A stretch of 64,000 nucleotides of DNA from Plecoglossus altivelis (lineage: Eukaryota > Chordata > Actinopteri > Osmeriformes > Plecoglossidae): the NCBI GenBank assembly GCA_036571765.1, contig BROE01000007.1, forward strand, positions 15,216,442 to 15,280,441, read 5' to 3'. The notes under the pieces are model-generated. The model was not told the origin of the DNA and ran no database searches. It saw only the letters and a list, made by a program, of their open reading frames with translations. Made by a program: the position numbers and the translations under genes. This document shows positions 10,701 through 20,550 of the stretch, piece after piece (the first letter of the stretch is position 1; every line of letters starts with the position of its first letter).

Positions 10701-12012
10701 GAGAGAGGCTAAGGACCTGGAGCAGAGGGTGTCCATCCGCCGGGCCCTGCTGGAGCAGAGGGTACGACCAGGGGGCTGGGGGGCAGTGTATGTGTGTGGC
10801 ACACAAGCCTGTACACCAGGCTGCATTACCTTAGCTCACCAGAGGGGGCAGACCAGCCAGGCTGCATTACCTTAGCTCACCAGAGGGGGCAGACCAGCCA
10901 GGCTGCATTACCTTAGCTCACCACAGGGGGCAGACCAGCCAGGCTGCATTACCTTAGCTCACCAGAGGGGGCAGACCAGCCAGGCTGCATTACCTTAGCT
11001 CACCACAAGGGGCAGACCAGCCAGGCTGCATTACCTTAGCTCACCACAGGGGGCAGACCAGCCAGGCTGCATAACCTTAGCTCACCACAGGGGGCAGACC
11101 AGCCAAGCTGAAACATATGATATTGTTGTTGTTTAGATCGAAGAGGAGATGCTGTCCCTGCAGAACGAGCGCTCTGAGAAGATCCGCACGCTTCTGGAGA
11201 GGCAGGCCTGTGAGATCGAGAGCTTCGACTCTGAGAGCATGCGACTGGGCTTCAGCAACATGGCCCTCACTGGCATCCCCAGCGAGGCCTACCCCAAGCA
11301 GGGCTACGGCCCCCCAGGGCCCCCCGGCCCCCGCTCCGCCAGCCACTGGAGCCACGGGGGCCACGCCCCCAACGCCCCACCCTCTGGCCAGCCCCACTCC
11401 CGTCGCAGTGGTGGCAGCAGGGGGGAGGGCTCCTCCCACAGTGGAGGGGTGATGGGGGGGCTGGGGAGGGAGGGGAGGGAGGCACACCACTCGTCTCGCT
11501 CCTCAGCTTCCTCCTCCTCCTCCTCCTCCTCTCACCACCACCGCCTCCCTCAGCACTACCACCACCAGAGTACACCCCAGCTGTACCGTGAGCGGGAGAG
11601 AGAGAGGGAGCGCGAGAAGGAGCGGGAGAGGGAGTGGGCGGGGGGGGTCCGGGGCTCCTCTGGGGGTGACCTGGCACACCCCCACCCTCACCCCTTCTCC
11701 CACCACCTACCCTCCCGCGCCTCCTCCCAATCCCTGGCCATGCTGCCCCCCCCACCTCCAGCCCCACCCTCTGTCTCTGGTCCCTCCTCCTCCTCTTCTT
11801 CCTCCTCCTCCTCACAAGGGGGGGTGTATGGCGGGGGGCTGGGGGTGCGGGGAGGCCCCAGCCTCATGGCCCTGAGAAACAGCCCCCAGCCCCTGCGGAG
11901 GACGGCGTCTGGGGGGGGCCCTGGGGGGGCGGGGGGCAGCGATGGGGTCCTCAGCAGAAGCACCTCTGTCACCTCACACATCTCCAACGGCTCCCACCTG
12001 TCGTACTCCTAG
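388..12012 (+). CDS. taok2: TAO kinase 2 (5' partial), short/beta-type isoform
   Basis: STE20-family Ser/Thr kinase acting on MAP2K3/6-p38/JNK signalling and the cytoskeleton (family knowledge). Exons, all GT-AG and phase-consistent: 388-501, 593-684, 1092-1185, 1453-1534, 1656-1823, 2352-2558, 2865-3052, 3350-3527, 3740-3868, 4146-4349, 4803-5042, 9614-9826, 10579-10761, 11137-12012. They sum to 988 codons plus stop. The window opens inside the catalytic loop (RDVKAGNILL). The DFG motif (LGDFGSA), activation loop (SFVGTPYW) and APE motif (APEVILAMDEGQYDG) follow. Next come a Ser-rich and acidic linker, a long Glu/Lys/Gln coiled coil, and a C-tail ending ISNGSHLSYS with low-complexity Ser, His and Arg/Glu runs. 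The N-lobe and HRD histidine lie upstream of base 1. TAOK1/3 are less likely because of the neighbours and the alternative membrane-type C-terminus at 5043-7102. Confidence 0.92.
677..788 (+). repeat. 28-bp tandem repeat containing the splice donor, taok2
   Basis: Units start at 677, 705, 733 and 761. Each copies the last coding bases (agagctag) and the donor (gtaagaac) of exon 593-684, followed by acacacctgtac. The fourth unit has a mutated donor (gttaga). Confidence 0.9.
1196..1440. repeat. Minisatellite, tgatcacctgacctctgacc type, taok2 intron
   Basis: About ten variable-length copies of a TGATCACCTGACC / TCTGACC unit fill nearly the whole intron between exons 1092-1185 and 1453-1534. Confidence 0.85.
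1806..2212 (+). repeat. Purine-rich array repeating exon end and donor, taok2
   Basis: Copies of gaggaggaagaggtgaggag extend the 3' end of exon 1656-1823 (GAGGAGGAAGAG) and its donor (gtgagg) through about 390 bp of intron. Confidence 0.85.
3100..3349 (+). repeat. GT-rich minisatellite next to an acceptor, taok2 intron
   Basis: Repeats of gtcagctcagtcctggtgtg and tgtgtgcagg occupy the intron up to the acceptor tgtgtgcag. Several repeat units therefore contain acceptor-like cag motifs. Confidence 0.8.
3869..4040. repeat. 20-bp minisatellite, taok2 intron
   Basis: About eight copies of cctctcacctctagtcctga follow the donor of exon 3740-3868. Confidence 0.85.
4322..4772 (+). repeat. CA-rich array with five copies of exon end plus donor, taok2
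   Basis: The segment acctggagcaagacctgctg + agagag + gtgcac, which is the end and donor of exon 4146-4349, recurs at 4324, 4451, 4540, 4635 and 4718, separated by (CA)n. The last copy has lost two bases. Confidence 0.9.
5043..7102 (+). CDS. taok2: taok2 long (alpha) isoform C-terminal extension, frame-disrupted in this assembly
   Basis: If the donor at 5043 is not used, exon 4803-5042 reads on for about 48 acidic residues to a stop at 5187-5189. In mammals the long TAOK2 isoform arises from a comparable read-through and carries hydrophobic segments. Here 6275-7102 encodes 275 residues with several hydrophobic segments (for example LYLLVVLVVR), a basic tail matching the mammalian pattern (RPSRLPRLLPRLERKRR), and an end at RPWR. 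Upstream of 6275 a TAG at 6245 closes this frame, and hydrophobic coding potential continues in another frame (5953-6372). The bases at about 5190-5780 do not look like orderly coding sequence. I infer sequencing or assembly indels, or decay of this isoform. The 3' part is well supported; the join is not. Confidence 0.6.
7118..7265. repeat. (GT)n tract after the long-isoform stop of taok2
   Basis: GT runs are interrupted by gggggaagt. Confidence 0.85.
7270..9610 (+). other. taok2 intron / possible 3' UTR of the long isoform
   Basis: No coding exon was recognised. The interval is AT-rich non-coding sequence with a CT tract at 8540-8750. If the long isoform is expressed, part of this is its 3' UTR; an AATAAA-like hexamer occurs near 9217. 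Confidence 0.5.
8540..8752. repeat. (CTCC/CT)n polypyrimidine tract
   Basis: A simple pyrimidine repeat, with no function seen. Confidence 0.85.
9900..10510. repeat. Pyrimidine-rich minisatellites in a taok2 intron
   Basis: CTCCTCTCCACCTC-type units occur at 9900-10050 and 10315-10500, flanking about 270 bp of unique AT-richer sequence. Confidence 0.8.
10817..11106. repeat. 41-bp minisatellite with a CTCF-like core, taok2 intron
   Basis: About seven near-identical units of ggctgcattaccttagctca + ccagagggggcagaccagcca. Each carries a cagagggggcag or cacagggggcag block. Confidence 0.9.
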
Positions 12013-12394
12013 AGAGAGGAGAGGAGGGAGGGAGGAGGGGAGAGAGGAGGGAGGGAGGGAGGGGAGGGAGAAGGGGAGAGGGAGGGGGAGGGAGAAAGGG
12101 AGAGTAGTGTCTCGCTAGGGAGAGAAGTGATGCTAAACAGTCTAGGAGGGAGAGAGGGAGGGAGGGAGAGAGACAGAGAGGGGGGAATGTAAAGAGCTGT
12201 CCTACCAGAGAGAGGGGGGGGGGTAGTAGGCAGGGGGTTCTGGTTTCACTTCTGTTCAAGTAGGAAGGAAGTGAAAGGAAACTCTTCTTCTGTGGGTGTG
12301 AGAGCAGTTAGCCCAGTCTTCTTCTATGATGTTCTATGTTGGAATGGAGGACAAGAGATGGAGGGAGAGGGCGGAGGTGAAGACAGAGGCCTGT

Positions 12395-12560
12395 GTGTGT
12401 GTAGTGTGTGTCTGTGTGTGTATGTAGTGTGTGTGTGTAGTGTGTGTGTAGTGTGTGCGTGTATGTAGTGTGTGTGTGTGTGTAGTGTGTGTGTGCATGT
12501 GTAGTGTGTGTGCGTGTGTGTGTGTGTGTGTGTAGTGTGTGTGTATGTGTGTGTGTCTGG
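12395..12560. repeat. GTGTAGTGTGTG repeat
   Basis: (GT)n with regular TAG interruptions in the taok2 3' UTR region. Confidence 0.85.
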
Positions 12561-12723
12561 AGGAGGGCTGTTGTGGGGAGACAAGGACTCGTGCGTTTGG
12601 GAAAGTTGCTTCCTAGTAAAAAACACTTTGTTGGTTTATAACTGTTAGTTGTTTTGGTTCATTTTGTAAAAGTGTAAAAGAAGAAGAGTTGAAGAGACAT
12701 CACCGATGCCTTTAAAAGCTCTT

Positions 12724-12779
12724 AAAGGGATGTTCTGTAATGTCTTTATTTAAAGGGATGTTCTGTAATGTCTTTATTT
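12724..12779. repeat. 28-bp perfect tandem duplication
   Basis: Two identical adjacent units beginning aaagggatgttctgtaatgt. Confidence 0.9.
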
Positions 12780-13620
12780 GATAACTGCAAGTTAATTATG
12801 ATACTGTATACAGGAATATGAGGAGACCATGGAATGAAAGACAACTGTTTATCCAAAACAACAAACAGCTGGAAGGACCAGAGACATTTGGATGGACATG
12901 TTGAAAAACAGGACAAAACAAGGGTTTTCCTTCATCTATGACATAATCTGAGCATCTTTAAAATGACATAGCTGTGTTTGGGAGTCGGTCAAATGCATGA
13001 GATGTGTTCAACATGTTAACATTCCAACACATCCCACATGTTACACAGTACCTGTGCTGCAAGCATCACTGGCATTTCAAACTCACCTGTCCCACATTTT
13101 GACCTTTATTGTAAATATTTATGGGAACATTCAAATCAAAACAAATGTAATCCGTTTTATATAGTTATGAGGATGATCATAGTAATTTTGATATATTCTA
13201 ATGAGTATTGAATCCCAGATTTAGAACAAGCAAGCAGAGTGCATTTTCTATAGGTGTCAATATAATCAAGACTGCCCTAAGCTTGTTGGTGTTGTAACAT
13301 TTTTCAGAATCTTATGAAACAAAAGGCCACTTTTAACACTGGGAGTTAAAAAGGGTTTACCCAAAAAAAAAGAAAAAAGATATTGGTTTGTCAGGTATGG
13401 TGTGTGTAACAGGTAATGAATGATTATTAATAATGAACCATGAATAATTGTTAATGATTTATGTATGTCAGTGTGTTGAGTGGTATACAGTCTAGTTACA
13501 TTGCCACTTTTGTAGATGAAAAACAAACTGCATTTTACAAGTCACAGTGTGACTAGTGACTCGTACACGATGATCACCCCACTGATGAGAGGAAGAACCT
13601 GGTAACAGTTGTGTCCAGCT

Positions 13621-13800
13621 CCGGCCCCCAGGCCTGACCCTGACCCCCAGGCCTGACCCTGACCCCCAGACCTGACCCTGACCCCCAGACCTGACCCTGA
13701 CCCCCAGGTCTGACCCTGACCCCCAGGCCTGACCCTGACCCCAGCTCTGGCCCCCAGCCCTGACCCCGGCCCCCGGCCCCCAGCCCTGACCCTGGCCCCC
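13621..13800. repeat. Minisatellite, cctgacccccaggcctgacc type
   Basis: Tandem 12- to 18-bp C-rich units. Confidence 0.9.
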
Positions 13801-14139
13801 TGCAGCCCACTCCATCTCTCTCTGCTCCTCAACTACAATCTAACATTTACATGTAAGAACAGTTTTATGAGTTGAGGAAGGGAGGGGCTGTATTTATAGA
13901 TCACTGTTACCACCACATGCAGCCCTCATCTTCCCAGCATGGAGGAGCAGGACTGGGGGGCTTGGGGGGGTCTGGTCTGACTGGGGGGCACCAAGGACAG
14001 TGCTCTGGCCCCCCTGGTACTGGCCCTCCATGGTGCTGGCCCCTGACACAGCTTTCAAATCACACACATCAGGAAAGAGCCTGCTATCCCCAGGGGATTC
14101 TGACCTGCGGTCTCTGGGTGTCTCTGGGGTCTGCCCCTC

Positions 14140-14655
14140 TCCTGGGCCAGACCCCCCTCTCTCCTGGGCCAGACCCACTCTCTCTCCTGGGCCACCAGCA
14201 CTCCCCCTCTCTCTCCCAGCCAGACCCCCTCTCTCTCTCCTGGGCCAGACCCCCTCTCTCTCCTGGGCCAGACCCCCTCTCTCTCCCAGGCCAGACCCCC
14301 TCTCTCTCCTAGGCCAGACCCCCTCTCTCTCCCAGGCCAGACCCCCCTCTCTCTCCTAGGCCAGACCCCCTCTCTCCCAGGCCAGACCCCCTCTCTCCTG
14401 GGCCAGACCCCCTCTCTCTCCTGGGCCAGACCCCCTCTCTCTCCTGGGCCAGACCCCCTCTCTCTCCTGGGGCAGACCCACTCTCTCTCCTGGGCCAGAC
14501 CCCCTCTCTCTCCTGGGCCAGACCCCCTCTCTCTCCTGGGCCAGACCCCTCTCTCCTGGGGCAGACCCCCTCTCTCCTGGGCCAGACCCTCCTCTCTCTC
14601 CTGGGCCAGACCCCCCCTCTCTCCTGGGTCAGACCCCCCTCCCTGGGTCAGACCC
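14140..14655. repeat. Minisatellite, tctctcctgggccagacccc type
   Basis: About twenty units of 21-24 bp with small length variants. Confidence 0.9.
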
Positions 14656-14809
14656 CCTTTGCTGCAGGCTTCATGCCCGGGAGAAATACCAGTGCATGCA
14701 TATCTCCTTATAAACGTCTGGTGGTTTCGTATGTGGAGGAATGGAAGACTTTACATAGACATGCCCATGTCTGTCTATGTGTATGTGGAGGGGAGGGTAG
14801 TATTTGTAC

Positions 14810-14925
14810 AAGCAGGAGAAGGGGGGGGGTAGTATCTGTTAGCACAGCAGGAGAAGGGGGGGGTAGTTATCTGTTAGCACAGCAGGAGAAAGGGGGGGGG
14901 GTAGTTATCTGTTAGCACAGCAGGA
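14810..14925. repeat. G-rich 35-bp tandem repeat
   Basis: Three copies of tctgttagcacagcaggaga followed by a run of 7-9 G and tagta. Confidence 0.85.
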
Positions 14926-16409
14926 ACAGCTCAACTCCTTTGTCACCTGTATGAAGAGGCAGGATAGACTACGATTCTGACTACCCTGTGGACTGTATTG
15001 TGTGTATTTTGCCAAGGGGACATTTTGATTCAATACTTAAACCTTATTAAATATTCAAATCAAGCCGTTCCAAGCTTGTGGGGAGGAAATGGGGGTCTTT
15101 CAAATCTGTTGAACAAAAGAGGGTAAAGTGATTTAAAAAAAATAAATTGTTATTAACACGTGATCTTGTGTTTATTTTAGGATTGTATTCACCTTGTGAC
15201 AGCGTTAAAGGTGTCGACGCGTTTACTGTATTCATTGACGCCTCTCGGATGTGGTATGGCTTTACTCTGTTATCGTCTGTTCTATATGCGAGTCTGACAT
15301 CATCGTACCTCGAGAGAATCCAGAAATGCGTCGCGCGCCGTACCCTTTAAGATGCGCTTGTCGTTTTCCGTTAATGGAATGTTTTTCTCGACGTTGTAAT
15401 GCGCGGCTGCCGTGGTTAAGCTCCATATAGCGACGGGTTCGAGGTCTATTTTCTTTGGTCTAAAAAATACTGTATGCTAGTGCTAATTCTGTCGGCCGAA
15501 AAGAGCGAAGTAGGAAGGGGCGGAGAGGATATGCACCATTGAGGGAGGCGGAAATGAAAGGGGGTGTCCAACGAGAAATGCCATCCCTTTAAGAGCAACT
15601 GGGACATAGCGGTGCGAGAAAAGGAGAGGAGGGGGAGAAGAAAGAGGAATTAAAAAAGAAAAGGAAGAAAGAGACAGGGAGGGAGGAGGGAGAGCGAGCG
15701 ATAAAAAAAGAAAGATGACATCCTCGTAATAGAACAGCCGAGGTGGAGCGAGAGGCAGCGGCCCGGCGCGAGCGCTCTTCGCCAGGGTCAGGGCTCGAAT
15801 CCAACAACGAGGCTTCGACAAACACCCCACTGGCCTATTGGGGAAATCGGAAAAATAGATTCATAAATTAAAAGCATGGACTGCTGCTATTTCAAATGCG
15901 TTTATTATAACACTGATATTAGTTATGTGTAAAGTGCATTTATTACATTTGAGATGTATTATGTTTTACCAAGGTTGTAGAAATAACATTGATTTTTTGG
16001 CGCAAAGATATTTTATTTGACTGTCATTAGTGCTGTCATTTAGCCGTTTCTATATCCTCACAGTGAATAAATTTAAGTTAGAAACCAAAGTCTAAGACAA
16101 ATAGGACACCATTGCAGCTGGCCAGATTCACTCTCAGGCTGTCTGTTGGAGCTAAACCGAAACGCCTGCGTGAATTTTAATTGCTTAATACCTCAGTGAG
16201 AAAAAGAAAATATTTTTGCGAACTGCATTTTTGATACCTGCACGTTATTTTCGGATAGTCTAGAATCCTACTATTTCGCTGCACCTGAATAGCCAACAGA
16301 CGAGTTTTAGCCCTTGTCGACAGGGCTATTAAAAGAATGCCAACGGTTGGCCCTCGTGTCTCTATCAGGATTACTTAGCTGGCTGTATACTCCTCATCAC
16401 TGGTGCAAA

Positions 16410-19400
16410 ATGGATGCTGCGTGGAGCAATTTCCTCTTCCAGGTAAGCGCTCCTAAGCGACCACTAGCCGTGTGAGTGTGTGCGCCTTTAGAAGGCCAGG
16501 CCAGCGGCGCTTAGCTTCGCTACTTTCACATTTTGTTCCAGTGAATCTCTAAGCGCGGAGGCGCTGGCCAGTGTCTTCTGTTTACGTTTGGCGGCGGCCC
16601 TGTGTTTATTCCTGCAGAATACTCCCACCCAAAATCAGGATGGAAACCTCCAATCAGAGCTGCTACCGGTGCACACGAGCTCCCCCCAGACCCCTCCCCC
16701 GGAGCACATGGCCCCCTCCACCGTGGACACCGCCGCCCTCAGCGAGGAACCCACACCAGGTGAGAGCGGCGTTAGCATTTTGCTATGTGTGCATGACGAG
16801 GAAATCCCACGTTAAGTTTGCCTGCTCACCCACACCCAGAAACATGTGCTGAATGTCTTCATACAAGGTGCTGTTTTTGTTTACATTTTGTTGTTGTTGT
16901 TGACACAATGCCACATCTACTGTTACTGTTCATAATTGATGACACAATTGTTGTATTTCCCCCCTCCTCTCTCCCTCACACCTCCTCTCTCCCTCGCCCC
17001 TCTCTCTCCCTTGCCCCTCTCTCTCCCTCACCCCTCTCTCTCCCTCACCCTTTCTGTACCTCTCTCCCTCACCCCTCTCTCACCCTCTCTGTACCTCTGT
17101 TCCTCACCCCTCTCTCTTCCTCACCCCTCTCTCTCCCTCACCCTTTCTGTACCTCTCTTCCTCACCCCTCTCTCTTCCTCACCCCTCTCTCTCCCTCAAC
17201 CCTCCTCTCTCCCTCACCCCTCTCTCTTCCTCACCCCAACCCTTTCCCCCTTCTCTCCCTGTCCCCCACCCCTCTCCCCCTTCTCTCCCTGTCCCCCACC
17301 CCCCCTCCAGTGAAGACAGCATCCCGACCCGCCCGTGTGCCCCATATCTGTGGCATCTGCAGCAAGCAGTTCAAGAACAACTACAACCTACGGCGGCACC
17401 AGTCGGTCCACACCGGGGTACGCATGAAGGGCAGGGCGCCCGGGCAGCCGCAGGGGGCCAAGGAGGGGGGGCCCAGCTCCGCGCCGCTGGCTGGGGGGAG
17501 GCCAGAGAGACACCCCGTCCCCCTCTCCCTGCTGCACCTCTCCATCCCTCCCCCTCTCCCCCCTCCTGGCATCCTGGCCCCCCAGCAGACCTCTCTGGGT
17601 AGTCAGGCTGGCGACGGCGTTGCCATGGCGAGCGTAGTGGCTAGCGTTAACAACCCCCATGGTCCTCCTGCTGCTGTTGTCATGGCTGCCGGGGCGACGG
17701 GACAGGTGGGTGAGGGCTGCGTGGAGATCAGGTTCTCCAGGTTCTCCAGGGTTTGAGACCAGGGGTTCCCCTGCATGTGGTCCCCTGGCCTGCTGGCCGG
17801 GGTGTACTGGAGGTCTGATGCGGCACAGAACTATGTTTTCTGTGCTTGTAAAAAAAAAAAAAGCCTTGTTGTTCCAGTTTAGGCAATTCAGCATGTTGGA
17901 ATAGATTTGCAACACGGATGTTTCAGTCTGGCAGTAGTCTACTCTGATCTGTCATGCCAACTCAGTCACGTGATCACTGTAAGTTTTTCCTCCATGTCTC
18001 CCTCCCTTAGCGTGCGTCTAACCCCAACCCTAACCCGGTGCGTAAGAACCACGCCTGTGAGACGTGCGGCAAGGCCTTCCGAGATGTTTACCACCTGAAC
18101 CGTCACCGTCTGTCCCACTCGGACGAGAAGCCGTTCTCCTGCCCGGTGTGCCAGCAGCGCTTCAAGAGGAAGGACAGGATGAGCCATCATGTTCGCTCCC
18201 ACCAGGGGGGCGTAGAGAAACCATACGTCTGCCCTCACTGCTCCAAGGCCTTCTCCAGGTAGGCTACGACTGTGCACCTGTGCAGGTGTAGGGGAGGGGG
18301 GAGAGAATAAACACCCTGTCTGGCCAGAGGTAAAGAAGATAGCTCAGCTCAGAGGAAAAACTTATCTCCTTTCAGTCTCCTTGAAGTTTATCGTCCATCT
18401 GTAACAAGCACACTTTATGCGGCTCTCTTCAATCTGCTCTTCTTGACTGTTTCTTAGCAACCACCTAAGTCCAATGTTCTCCTTCAGCTTAAGTTGTACA
18501 TCAGTTCAAGGCCAGACATGTATCCCTGTGTGTGAGATCTCCTGTGTGTGTGTGTGTGTGTGTGTGTGAGATAACCTGTGTGTGTGAGATAACCTGTGTG
18601 TGTGAGATAACCTGTGTGTGAGATAACCTGTGTGTGTATGTGTGTGCGTGCGTGAGATCACCTATGTGTGTGTGTGTGTGTGTGTGAGATCTCCTGTGTG
18701 TGTGAGAGATCACCTGTGTGTGTTGGCTGAGATGTGATGCAGTTGTGTTTCTGTGTCCAGGCCTGATCACCTGTGTGTGTGTGTGTGTGCGTGTGTTTGT
18801 GTTTGTGTGTGAGATCACCTGTGTGTGTGAGATCACCTGTGTGTGTGAGATCACCTGTGTGTGTTGGCTGAGACGTGATGCAGTTGTGTTTGTGTCTCCA
18901 GGCCTGATCACCTCAACAGTCACGTCAGACAAGTTCACTCCTCTGAACGACCCTTCAAGTGTCCGGTACTTGATGTTTGTGCTTTTTAATTTCCTTTTAC
19001 ACTTCAGAACACTGTTATCATCATCCCAAGACAGCCATTACTCACTTCTCTAATACCTTCAGCTTGCCGTCAGATGTGCTAGCATGCTAGCATGAGCTAC
19101 ACTAGCTCCGCAGACTGCAGGAGTTACCCTCCATGTGAGGCTTGCTAGCATGCTAGCATGAGCTACACTAGCTCTGCAGGCTGTAGGAGTTACCCTCCGT
19201 GTGCTAGCATGCTAGCATGAGCAACACTAGCTACGCAGGCTAAGGAGTTACCCTCCGTGTGTGAAGAGATGACAGCTCGTTCCTCATCACTCTCTGTCTG
19301 TGCAGACCTGCGAATCCAGTTTTGCCACGAGGGACCGCCTCCGGGCTCACATGATTCGTCACGAGGAGAAGGTCCCCTGTCACATCTGTGGAAAGCTCCT

Positions 19401-20058
19401 ATCAGCAGCCTACATCACAGATCACATGAGGGTGCACAACCAATCACAGCACCACGCCTGTCATCTTTGTAACCGCAGTGAGTGTCGCAATGAGTTCACA
19501 AATAATTCATAAGTCATCTCAAGTTTAAATCTTCATTTGTTGCGCTTATGCGAAAACATGAAGTCTGACTTTTGAACATGTGACGCTACAGTCAGCTTTG
19601 CACTTTTGAACTTTTATTTTGTGCTCAACCTAGAGTGTCTTTGTTCCTGTGGTTATAAAGAGTCTGTTGACTCATGTTCATGTAAATGTGACAGATGTAC
19701 TTACTCGTCTTGCCCCCTGTCCACAGGCTTCACAACTCTCACCTACCTTCGCGTCCACGCCCAGAAGCACCACGGCCAGGAGTGGAAGGAGGGGGCGGGG
19801 GGGTTCGGGGGCACCGCTGCCGGGGGGGTCTTGGTGTGCCAGCTGTGTGGGGTGCACTGCAAGACCCCCACCCAGCTGCAGGGGCACATGGGAACCCACA
19901 GCAGCAGCCAGGCTGCGCCCAGCCCAGCCACCTCCAGCCCAGCTAGCAGCTCCATGGCCAGCATGGTCACCACCCCCACCATCTATGTGAGTGGCAACGC
20001 TGTGGTGGACCTGCTGGTCACAGACTGCTCAAGCATCGCTCCTCAGAGCCACAGCTAG
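16410..20058 (+). CDS. maz: Myc-associated zinc finger protein (MAZ)
   Basis: C2H2 transcription factor binding GC-rich promoters; mammalian MAZ also cooperates with CTCF (known). Exons: 16410-16442, 16618-16759, 17311-17705, 18011-18258, 18902-18965, 19306-19477, 19727-20058, giving 461 codons plus stop with consistent phases. The start is ATG in aaaATGG context. The N-terminus MDAAWSNFLFQ resembles the alternative MAZ and VEZF1 N-termini. Fingers in order: ZF1 CGICSKQFKNNYNLRRH, a linker rich in Pro, Ala and Gly, ZF2 CETCGKAFRDVYHLNRH, ZF3 CPVCQQRFKRKDRMSHH, ZF4 CPHCSKAFSRPDHLNSH (split by an intron), ZF5 CESSFATRDRLRAH, ZF6 CHICGKLLSAAYITDH. Two C-terminal fingers follow (CHLCN...SFTTLTYLRVH and CQLCGVHCKTPTQLQGH), as in the longer mammalian isoform. 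VEZF1 is the main alternative; the long linker, C-terminal fingers and synteny favour MAZ. The teleost a/b paralogue is not resolved. Confidence 0.92.
16960..17308. repeat. Pyrimidine minisatellite adjoining the maz exon 3 acceptor
   Basis: CCTCACCCCTCTCTCTC-type units form an exceptionally long polypyrimidine tract directly before the acceptor cctccag (ending 17310). Confidence 0.85.
18540..18901. repeat. GT-rich array with duplicated splice acceptor, maz intron
   Basis: Repeats of gagatcacctgtgtgtgt. The block ggctgag-tgatgcagttgtg ending tgtccag + gcctgatcacct occurs at about 18723-18773 and again, as the true acceptor, at about 18864-18913. Confidence 0.85.
19066..19250. repeat. GCTAGCATGCTAGCATGAG repeat, maz intron
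   Basis: Three copies of a roughly 65-bp unit containing the palindrome-rich gctagcatgctagcatgagc. Confidence 0.85.
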
Positions 20059-20065
20059 CAGATCT

Positions 20066-20550
20066 TACCTCCCTAACCCTACCTCCTAACCCTCACCCCT
20101 AATCCTTACCTCCTAACCCTCACCCCTAATCCTTACCTCCTAACCCTCACCCCTAATCCTTACCTCCTAACCCTCACCCCTAACCCTCATCCCTAATCCT
20201 TACCTCCTAACCCTCACCCCTAACCCTACCTCCTAACCCGCACCCCTAATCCTTACCTCCAACCTCAATCCTAACTCTCACCCCTAATCCTTACCTCCAA
20301 CCTCAATCCTAACCCTTTATCCCTAATCCTTACCTCCAACCTCAATCCTAACTCTCACCCCTAATCCTTACCTCCAACCTCAAGCCTAACTCTCACCCCT
20401 AATCCTTACCCACTAAACCTCAACCCACAATGCTTACCCCAGAGACCCACAACAAGCAGACTCCTAACCTCACCCCCTAACCCTCACCCCCTAATCCTCA
20501 TCCCCTCACCCCTTAACCCTCACCTCCTCACCCCCTAACCCTCACCCCAG
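20066..20550. repeat. 27-bp CCTAACCCT-rich minisatellite after maz
   Basis: Units such as cctcctaaccctcaccccta + atcctta repeat with drift. The array begins just after the maz stop and so lies in its 3' UTR. Confidence 0.88.

Larger units (their letters stand above)
12013..16409 (+). other. taok2 3' UTR and taok2-maz intergenic region
   Basis: No further gene was found. Contents: a purine-rich start (12013-12230), a GTAGTGTGTG repeat (12395-12560), a 28-bp direct duplication (12724-12779), minisatellites at 13621-13800, 14140-14655 and 14810-14925, and a CpG-richer stretch from about 15180 leading to the maz start, which probably holds its promoter. Confidence 0.6.

Noticed and set aside
15483..15830. 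115-codon minus-strand open frame upstream of maz
   Set aside because: Composition follows a GA-rich stretch. No domain, no splice context, no homology recognised.
16936..17313. 125-codon Pro/Leu/Ser open frame upstream of the maz finger exon
   Set aside because: It lies in the pyrimidine repeat before the exon acceptor (cctccag). Phase joining shows it is intron.
20066..20550. Interstitial telomere array
   Set aside because: The period is 27 bp and exact TTAGGG/CCCTAA hexamer runs are lacking, so it is called a minisatellite.
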